Assembly: GCA_028565715.1 (NCBI GenBank)
Contig: JAOXYC010187801.1
Span: forward strand, 1-12,442
Reading direction: 5' to 3'
From: Phoronis pallida
Lineage: Eukaryota > Phoronida > Phoronidae
DNA length: 12,442 nucleotides
The notes beneath the pieces are model-generated. The model was given only the letters and a program-made list of their open reading frames with translations, searched no databases and had not been told where the DNA came from. Shown here in pieces: positions 6,952 to 12,442 of this stretch (its first letter is position 1; each line of letters starts with the position of its first letter). A program made the translations under genes and the position numbers.

Positions 6952-8340
6952 ACAACAAATACATGACTGTTTACATTTAATTCACTTTACAATATACAAA
7001 ATAAACGAACATATACAATTGAATTGCACATTTTAAGGGGAAAAGGTAAAATGATGATATCATAAATAAGGTTACGGGCCTGTTGAAGAATATGGGAATA
7101 AACTCCTGCACTCTGAGTGGAATCAAGCCATGGACAGCCCTCATGGGAGACCAGTTTTGAAACCACTCATCCAAACGGTTTCCTCTGATCTGCCACCAGA
7201 CAAGACCTAACCCCTAACCACCCGGGCCTGACCATTGAAGGGGTGGGTACAGATGTGCCGCGGATTTGGGTCGGGTTTGCACTGATTTTGGTATCCATAT
7301 GAGTCGGATTTTCACTCACTTAAAGGTAGCATTGTGGTCTGACCCACCACAGTGCTAAGCAAATTCACCTAAAAATAGTCCCTGATGAATAGTTGAAACT
7401 TGTTTCCAACTTACACAAATAAAGTCTGACATGCTTTAGCTATTCAATCACACCTAAATTAATTTCCAACACGCTTCTGATATTTTACAAAACTGTTCAC
7501 AAGGACCCGTGCTGACGGCGTTACAAATAGTGACCTACTTATCGCACTTTGACACACAAATGAAAGGTTATGTGGGAATGACGCCAAGCCGCTTAAAGCA
7601 AAATGCGTGAAAGTCGCGATTTTTAACCCACTGAAATGAAAACTTTTTGTTAGTTATTTAAGCAGTCGTTTGGGAACAAAGAAGAGATTTGGGTTTCTGC
7701 CAGAATGGTCAGCGACGCTGAAAAAACGCTTGATTTTACAAGAGAGGTCAACAGTTCCCGGATGCGATGGGACCGGCGATGGCATGTTACTTGAAGATAT
7801 TTTTTCCGTGTGGGTATAGAAAATGAGTCTTTAATTTGCATTATTTTTGGAAATTTGGTATACATATATGGGACCCATTTTTTCACATCGTCAGGTATCT
7901 GAATGTTCCCACCTGGGTGCTACAACCTTGCAAGATCGAGGATGCTGTCCAGATAAGAATTCAAACAATAGGGACTTTTTAAAACTCCCTCCAGTTCACA
8001 ACACTCATAAATAACATTGTTGAAAAATGTCCTAAATTTGTTGAACAGTTGGAAGTTGATGTAACAACTCAAATGTCACAATTTACTTATACGTTTCATA
8101 AAAGTAACTCCAAAATAGCAAGACAATAATTTTAAAACAATATAAACCAACCTGGCTTAACTCGTCACCTTCAGTACAGTGGGTAAGGTGATGACTTATC
8201 CAAAATGATTAAAGAGATGAAAATCTAATGTCATTAATGCATTTGAGACAGGGAAAAGGTGATAATTTTTATGAGGGGAAAACTTATACGACAAGTAAGC
8301 GATTGTGTGTTAGAATGTACCACACTGTTTTTTGAGCATT
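6952..8340. other. Intergenic DNA downstream of the CMTM-like gene
   Basis: No gene is recognised. 7080-7330 and 7500-7780 are more GC-rich than their surroundings and may be old repeats. A minus-strand poly(A)-like ATTAAA lies at 7835-7830, about 500 bases past the CMTM stop, so part of this stretch may be its 3' UTR. Open minus-strand frames at 6977-7174 and 7650-7886 have no recognised similarity. Confidence 0.5.
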
Positions 8341-8478
8341 TTACACCAAAGCCTGTGAATCCATATCTGCATTCTGTAGCTGGTATCGTCCAGTGTAACG
8401 CTGACTGTCACGCCTACACTGTAAGTAACCCATCAGTGTAGTTCCAGCGTAAAGACACATCGCACCATATCCAAGAAC
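8341..8478 (-). CDS. CMTM-like exon 4 (helix 4, C-tail and stop)
   Basis: This short exon was identified by searching downstream for the missing fourth helix. After a TTTGTTAG acceptor it reads VLGYGAMCLYAGTTLMGYL (helix 4), then the basic tail QCRRDSQRYTGRYQLQNADM and DSQALV, and a TAA stop (45 residues). It joins exon 3 in phase 0. The tail has Tyr residues (RYTGRY) but no canonical Tyr-x-x-hydrophobic sorting signal. The GTAAGT seen on the plus strand here is coincidental. Confidence 0.88.
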   Translation of the reverse strand, partial: VLGYGAMCLYAGTTLMGYLQCRRDSQRYTGRYQLQNADMDSQALV

Positions 8479-10712
8479 CTAACAAAATCAAAGAGTGACA
8501 TTAGATTGACACAAATACAAATTAAAAGGGTATTTGTTACTTAGCAATGTAAAATTATTGACTTATGAATGAAGTTTTTTTGTAAAAAATTTGATGTTTA
8601 CCTCAGGTAAGAGAGAGAGAGGGTGAAGTGTTTTGTCAAAAAACATGAATGCGGCAGCTCTAATGGGGTTCCATCCATGGACCTCCAGATTAAGAGGCGC
8701 ACGCTCTACCACTTATACCGGCACTCCCAACGTAGCAATGAATGCCTTTAACCAAAGATTATGGTTAAAAAAAGCCCAAGTTTGACTTACCACAGCAGAC
8801 AAAAGCTGGTTTACTGTCCATTGTGTCACTTGAACATCAGGGTTTTGGAAATAGCCGACTAGACTCGCCACCAGGGAAGAACCAACAAGCAAAAATATGG
8901 TGAGTACTGAATAGATGAGAAGTTCCTGAAACAAATGAACAAATAATCGGTTACAATTCATACTTACGGTAGATCTTCCTCAACTTCGAACAGTCTCCTT
9001 GATTCAAACACTATAAATTGTCCGCGAAAGGCAATTTTTTTGGTCTCTTCAACTTCGAACAAGCCCAAATCCAGAACACCCTTCACTTTTTGTGGGAACA
9101 ATTATTTTTTTACTGTTCGAACTTGAGGAAGATCTACCGTACATCACATGATTTTTGATCAACTTTGTAGTTACGTGCTCCAGGCGCCTAAATGCAAGAC
9201 ATATCGTAACATCTTTGTGTAAGCAAACCAAGAACATCTGTACCAAGTTATGTTTTACCACCAGGAAAAGTAAGAATTGAAATATGGCCCAAAACAGCAA
9301 CAAATTATCAGCCAGAGCATGTGTACCAAGTTTTGTCAAAATCACTTATTAAAGGGACATAGACCGTCATTTTAGCCCTAAAATTCCTTTCAAACGGATT
9401 AAAAGCAATTCTAGCTTACATATTTGACTCTTGGGTGTTTTGCCCTTTAAATCCAATACAAAAATGGACGGGTTACGAAGCTTAAAGGCGTGTCGAAGTT
9501 TTAGTTTTACTAACGATCAAGTTGTGGGAGGAAACGTTTGCAGTCTCAAACTATCCGTCTCCTAGTAAGTTAATTTTGTCATCAAAAACAGGAGACAATG
9601 AACAATTTCTTTTACTGTACACTTCAAGAAATCTTTGAAAATACTTACAAGAACGTGCCAGTTGAGGTTAGAGAGAACTTGTATAAGACTAGACGTATGA
9701 AGGAACACAATGAGTGTGCTGGTCAGGATGCAGACAACTTGCGAAAAAATAAAAACGCGTAGATACCAGCTGAATGGCAAGCTTAGGTAGCCACCTTCAC
9801 TCTTGCCAGATGACACCACGCAAATCAGACTTGTTAATGTCAAAATCTGCAAACAAATCAGTGTAAAGAAATGATAGATTATTAACATAGATTGATGCTT
9901 TTGCTGGCCAAAAATAATTTATTTTGTAAGACAGAAAAATTCGGAACCTGATCCGATATCACACCCAGGTCTATATTTGGTCAGTCTACATGTCCAGGTT
10001 TATGGAAGGCGATTCCCATCATATGACCGCGGTCATTTTAAAATCACCGCGGTACTTCCATAATCACTGCGGTGCTCCTACAATCACCGCGGTGATTATG
10101 CAAACCGGAACAAAATCACCGCGGTGCTTGTCAAAATCAACGCGGTCGTTTTCAAAATCACCGCGGTGCTTGTCAAATGATTTTGACAAGCACCGCAGTG
10201 ATTTTGAAAACGACCGCAATTGTTTTGAAAATAACGGGAAATCGCAAGAGGTGTCGGATAGCCTACTGCACAATCGCCAACCCTTTCTTATAATCACTGA
10301 TATTAACAGGTCAAACTCATGAGAAAATACTCACAATTTGTATTAGCTTCAATACGCCGTCAACAGATTTCAAGTAAGTATCATCAAACCGAAAGAGCAC
10401 CGAATTTTTCGATTTGGCAATTCCTCCTCTGTCACGTATTTTTACTCTGGTTTCGACATCAGGTACTCTCTCCAATGGTTCACCATCTCGATAAGGTGTT
10501 TCGGATATTATCAAAACTTCATCTGAAGCAGAAGGTTGAGGGCGACTCACTCTGTTTTCAGTTTGTCTTGAAAATTGTAATGAGACCGAGTCAGATTCAG
10601 AGACGTTGCCAGTGGATGCCTGCAACTCGGGCACAATCAAAACGGGGTCGTCAGCTTTTTGCTGCTCATAATGGGATGCTAAAAGAGATTCTTGACTTTC
10701 TTGATCATCCAT
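8341..10712 (-). CDS. CMTM-like four-helix MARVEL-domain membrane protein (complete, 4 exons)
   Basis: Join of complement 10712-10335, 9846-9649, 8925-8791, 8478-8341; all junctions are phase 0 with GT/AG sites; 282 residues. CMTM/MARVEL proteins are tetraspanning membrane proteins of vesicle and plasma membranes; vertebrate CMTM4 and CMTM6 stabilise cell-surface proteins. Layout: acidic Ser-rich cytosolic N-tail (about 1-112), the YLKSVDGVLKLIQ entry motif, helix 1 (about 118-138), helix 2 (about 157-176), Asn-Leu-Asn-Trp before helix 3 (about 194-217), helix 4 (about 234-256), and a short polar Arg-rich C-tail ending SQALV. The pattern Y-L-x3-x-G-x-LK before helix 1 and LNW/INW before helix 3 is typical of CMTM. 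The start is fixed by an in-frame TAA two codons upstream of the ATG at 10712-10710. CMTM4-like is the closest guess; the exact orthologue is not assigned, so no symbol is given. Confidence 0.88.
8479..8790 (-). other. CMTM-like intron 3
   Basis: It runs from a GTAAGT donor (at 8790) to a TTTGTTAG acceptor (at 8479). It contains the tRNA-like insert at 8653-8737 and a short GA run near 8610. No exon is seen. Confidence 0.88.
8653..8737 (-). mobile_element. tRNA-Lys-like insert with 8-bp direct repeats
   Basis: The minus strand reads AAGTGGTAGAGC (box A-like), CTCTTAA (an anticodon loop with CTT, Lys), GGAGGTCC and ATGGAACCCCAT (box B-like). The D and anticodon stems do not pair, so it is not functional. 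ATGAATGC is exact on both sides (8645-8652 and 8738-8745), a probable target duplication. It is either a tRNA pseudogene or a SINE head. Confidence 0.55.
8791..8925 (-). CDS. CMTM-like exon 3 (helix 3)
   Basis: It follows an ATTTGTTTCAG acceptor and ends at GTAAGT. It encodes 45 residues: helix 3 (ELLIYSVLTIFLLVGSSLVA and on to GYF), the second outside loop with NPDVQVTQWTVNQ, and LLSAV, the start of helix 4. A MITE end lies 39 bases upstream of this exon in the intron. Confidence 0.92.
8926..9648 (-). other. CMTM-like intron 2
   Basis: It runs from GTAAGT (9648) to TTTGTTTCAG (8926). It contains a MITE (8965-9141). A weak inverted pair, ATTAAAGGGACA (about 9349) and TGCCCTTTAAAT (about 9440), may mark a second, older element. 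Nothing else is recognised. Confidence 0.9.
8965..9141. mobile_element. MITE with 30-bp terminal inverted repeats
   Basis: The left end (8965-8994), starting TACGGTAGATCTTCCTCAA, is the inverse of the right end (9112-9141) at 29 of 30 positions. The total is 177 bp with no ORF. TA at each extreme suits a TA target duplication (Tc1/mariner-like), though this is not proven. CTTCAACTTCGAACA near 9048 repeats part of the terminal sequence inside. Confidence 0.85.
9649..9846 (-). CDS. CMTM-like exon 2 (helices 1-2)
   Basis: It follows a TTTGTTTGCAG acceptor and ends at GTAAGT. It encodes 66 residues: ILTLTSLICVV completes helix 1, then a short loop (SSGKSEGGYLS), helix 2 (VFIFSQVVCILTSTLIVFLH), and a cytosolic loop ending LSNLNWHVL. 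The loop-plus-Asn-Trp before helix 3 is the CMTM hallmark. The first helix joins across the intron without a break. Confidence 0.92.
9847..10334 (-). other. CMTM-like intron 1
   Basis: It runs from GTGAGT (10334) to TTTGTTTGCAG (9847). It contains the palindromic CCGCGG array at 10024-10226. Frames open on both strands across the array arise from the repeat. Confidence 0.9.
10024..10226. repeat. Palindromic ACCGCGGT array ending in a fold-back
   Basis: The octamer ACCGCGGT or a close variant begins at 10026, 10046, 10066, 10086, 10118, 10139 and 10160, then in inverted context at 10192 and 10213. Most steps are 20 or 21 bases; one is 32, with a degenerate ACCGGA inside. Linkers are AAAATC or GTCAAAATC. 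10131-10175 pairs with 10179-10226 as a long hairpin. Several sites are self-inverse, for example AATCACCGCGGTGATT at 10082-10097. Function unknown. Confidence 0.85.
10335..10712 (-). CDS. CMTM-like exon 1 (N-terminal tail, start of helix 1)
   Basis: It encodes 126 residues from MDDQESQESLLASHYEQQ to LKLIQI and ends at a GTGAGT donor. The first 100 residues are hydrophilic and rich in Ser, Glu, Asp and Gln, without a signal peptide, as expected of a cytosolic tail. The last 14 residues (YLKSVDGVLKLIQI) start the MARVEL domain. The ATG has G at +4 but T at -3. A TTG codon directly before it is not the start. The tail is longer than in most vertebrate CMTM proteins. Confidence 0.88.
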
Positions 10713-10799
10713 CAAACCTTAAAATGTTTGTCGACACGGTAAAAAACTCCGCAAATCAGAGGCAGAGAAAGAAAACATTCACAACAGAATCAAATTCTT

Positions 10800-10925
10800 T
10801 TCCACAATCGCCATGTTTTGTTTTGAGAAAGTAATGACATCTGGCGGGAACTTGTGGCTTCCGGCGTCTGCATGAAAGTTGATCAGCTGACGCGTAGTTT
10901 CTATGGATCGCCGCGCGACAGAGCT
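10800..10925 (-). promoter_or_regulatory. Candidate CMTM-like promoter
   Basis: The DNA just upstream of the CMTM-like start codon is the most CpG-rich non-repeat stretch nearby. It contains GGCGGGAA (10843-10850, E2F-like), CTTCCGGC (10858-10865, ETS-like on the minus strand), an E-box CAGCTG (10875-10880) and CCGCGCG near 10911. There is no clear TATA box at a sensible distance. These are short matches only; the transcription start is not visible. Confidence 0.4.
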
Positions 10926-11790
10926 AAATATGGAATCAAATTAAACGCCACGAAACTGTTCTATATACAGACACCTGTCGTTTACGAGCACTTGCTAAAA
11001 TTTCAAAAATCGGGATATTTAAAATAGTTTTGCTAGTGTAGTGACAAAAGGTTCAATCAGGATGCCAAGGTGTTACCTCAAAGGTATTTATAGGAAAAGC
11101 AAAAATGGTTATTATTCAAGAAATCCAGGTAAATTTCAGCAATTTAAGTGCACTTATCTTAAAACGACTAAAATCCCTAGCTTTCGAAATTTATTTTTCA
11201 TTAGAAAACAGCATAACATTCTATGTTTCTACGTCTGCTCCACAGTGGACACTTTAATTTATTTTTTGTCGATTCATCATCATATCCAGCTGTGAACATT
11301 CATGTAGCCTAGTCATTTGTTTTGCAATAAATTATTTTGTCAAGTCTGCTGGACTGCTACAATAATATTGTCTTTACATAATTGTACATGTCTTTCTTCT
11401 TCTTTTCCCTGCTACTGTCCCCTCAGTCGGTGCACTTTGCACTGGGACTTAGCATAGTTGCATAGTGGGTAACACTGGAGTTTGCCAGGTGGAGGCTGAT
11501 CACCTCTGCTGGGGGGCCTCCAAACTCAAGCCAGTTTTTAGTATTCGGCCCCGGAAACTGGCTGGAGATACTGCTGATGATGCGTATTTGCTGATGAGGC
11601 AGGCAAAGTGTAGCTGCACTAAGGCATTTTAAAATTATTATAACTCAATTCTGTTCAAATGACCTTTGGATGTACCGGTAATAAATACTCAAGATTAGTT
11701 TATGACTTTTTTAATTTAATTGGTACTGACACCTTTGAAAATACGACAGTTATTAACTCTTAATTTAAGTATTTGCAACAAACTATTTTT
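10926..11790. other. Upstream flank of the CMTM-like gene, no gene recognised
   Basis: AT-rich DNA with short open frames lacking similarity (for example 11041-11295 on plus). AATAAA occurs near 11327 without an associated gene. A GC-richer, hairpin-prone block lies at 11400-11625. Confidence 0.55.
11400..11625. repeat. GC-richer block with nested inverted repeats, possible SINE
   Basis: It contrasts with AT-rich flanks. GAGTTTG (about 11478) pairs with CAAACTC (11521-11527), GGTGGAGG pairs with nearby ACCTC, and AGCCAGTTT (11529-11537) is exactly inverted as AAACTGGCT (11555-11563). GCATAGTGGGTAACAC near 11460 resembles a tRNA box A. CTGATGA occurs twice (about 11573 and 11590). It looks like a short interspersed repeat of unknown family. 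Confidence 0.4.
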
Positions 11791-11791
11791 T

Positions 11792-12191
11792 AATGTTCTC
11801 TAGGATGGTGTACAATGCTAGAAAAAACATTGAGTGAAAAAAAAATTTGAAAAAATTATTTTTGATATTTTGATGAAATTCATAGCTAAACACATTGGAA
11901 AAATTTGTTTTTCTCAAATTATTTAAAGATTTGAATTCCAAACAAGAAAATTGCCTAATATATTTATAGCTGGGATCCTTACATTAAACATATTTGGCAA
12001 TTGCTGGTTTGGAATTCACATCTTGAAATTATTTGAGAAAAACACATTTTCCAATGTGTTTAGCTATGCATTTCATGCCAATGACAACACAGATTTGATC
12101 AAAATATCGAGAAAAAAAATGTTTTTCCACTAAAATTGCTTTTTCTAGCATAATGATCGCACTGTCCAGTGTCCACCTCCTAGAGAACATT
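11792..12191. mobile_element. 400-bp fold-back element
   Basis: AATGTTCTCTAGGA at 11792 is inverted as TCCTAGAGAACATT ending at 12191. The arms (to about 11955 and from about 11996) match along their length: GCTAGAAAAA, GATATTTTGAT, CATAGCTAAACACATTGGAA, GTTTTTCTCAAAT, GAATTCCAAAC and ATTGCC all recur inverted. The loop is about 40 bases. AT-rich, no transposase; the open frame inside it is an artefact. Confidence 0.85.
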
Positions 12192-12219
12192 CAAAAATAA
12201 ATGCAAACAGGGCCTACCT

Positions 12220-12295
12220 TTAAAGATGCATAAGCCTTATCCATGACCATAAAGTCATAGAAACATATTGCATTGAAAATCATGATTGTAGGCCT
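12220..12295 (+). repeat. Dispersed repeat, copy 2
   Basis: It matches 3871-3950 in the same orientation (TAAAGATGCATAAGCCTTAT, GACCATA, TTGCATTGAAAATC). It sits just right of the 400-bp fold-back. TAGGCCTA follows at about 12288. Confidence 0.7.
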
Positions 12296-12442
12296 ACTAA
12301 TTGTGATATGTTTTGTAAGTTTTAATTATCATTTGTGACATTACTACTACATTACTAGGCAACTGCGCTGCTTTATTTTTGTTGATAAATTCCTTTTTGA
12401 ATAAGAAAATAACAATGACATCATCAATAACAAAATGAAAAG

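Noticed and set aside
7650-7886. 78-residue minus-strand frame downstream of the CMTM-like gene
   Set aside because: No similarity recognised; it lies past the CMTM stop and may be 3' UTR or old repeat.
8713-8790. Continuation of CMTM exon 3 frame
   Set aside because: A strong GTAAGT donor ends the exon at 8791 and the next exon completes helix 4; the continuation runs into the tRNA-like insert.
10024-10226. CRISPR array
   Set aside because: Repeats are very short, self-inverse and separated by similar linkers, not unique spacers; the locus is a eukaryotic intron.
9990-10322. Plus-strand frame with repeated Ser-Pro-Arg-Cys-Leu-like peptide, and its minus-strand counterpart at 10064-10297
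   Set aside because: Both arise from the 20-21 bp palindromic array inside CMTM intron 1; a repeat lacking stops gives open frames on both strands.
10319-10834. 171-residue plus-strand open frame
   Set aside because: It is the antisense shadow of CMTM-like exon 1, which has family similarity, an upstream stop and good splice sites.
11551-11597. Hammerhead core from GGAAAC followed by CTGATGA
   Set aside because: The order would require an open stem II, and no matching stems I and III were found; the words are likely chance in a structured repeat.

Overview
This is ordinary-looking metazoan nuclear DNA: AT-rich and intron-rich, with canonical GT/AG splice sites, vertebrate-like gene families and many short dispersed repeats. 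A SINE whose centre resembles the conserved animal 'Nin' SINE domain, tRNA-Lys-like fragments and abundant fold-back elements suggest a marine invertebrate, possibly an echinoderm, hemichordate or similar deuterostome. The sequence does not fix the taxon, and that placement is a weak inference.

Two protein genes can be reconstructed and they point toward each other. On the plus strand, four terminal coding exons (909-1038, 2412-2583, 4300-4454, 4782-4856) encode the last 176 residues of the shared AP-1/AP-2 beta-adaptin, which is the whole appendage (ear) domain from the end of its sandwich subdomain to the C-terminus. Earlier exons lie left of the window. On the minus strand, four coding exons (10712-10335, 9846-9649, 8925-8791, 8478-8341) make a complete 282-residue four-helix MARVEL protein of the CMTM (chemokine-like factor MARVEL) family. 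The last CMTM exon is too short and too split to show as a long ORF, but it joins in phase and supplies the fourth helix, the cytoplasmic tail and the stop.

The rest is introns and intergenic DNA. The AP beta introns hold a degenerate hammerhead-ribozyme-like motif (about 733-790), a TTAA-ended MITE (1577-1849), a fold-back MITE (2055-2214) and a large 520-bp fold-back carrying palindromic CRE sites (3176-3695). The 3.5 kb between the two stop codons holds a tRNA-like insert with direct repeats, a 54-bp tandem duplication, a full SINE with 9-bp target-site duplications (6078-6328), and a dispersed repeat also found near position 233. The CMTM introns hold a palindromic CCGCGG array with 20-21 bp spacing that ends in a fold-back, a MITE with 30-bp terminal inverted repeats (8965-9141) and another tRNA-like insert. 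Upstream of CMTM is a CpG-richer candidate promoter, then repeat-rich DNA including a 400-bp fold-back (11792-12191).

The two genes have no obvious functional link beyond both acting in membrane traffic. No prokaryotic-type system, CRISPR array, rRNA or intact virus is visible.
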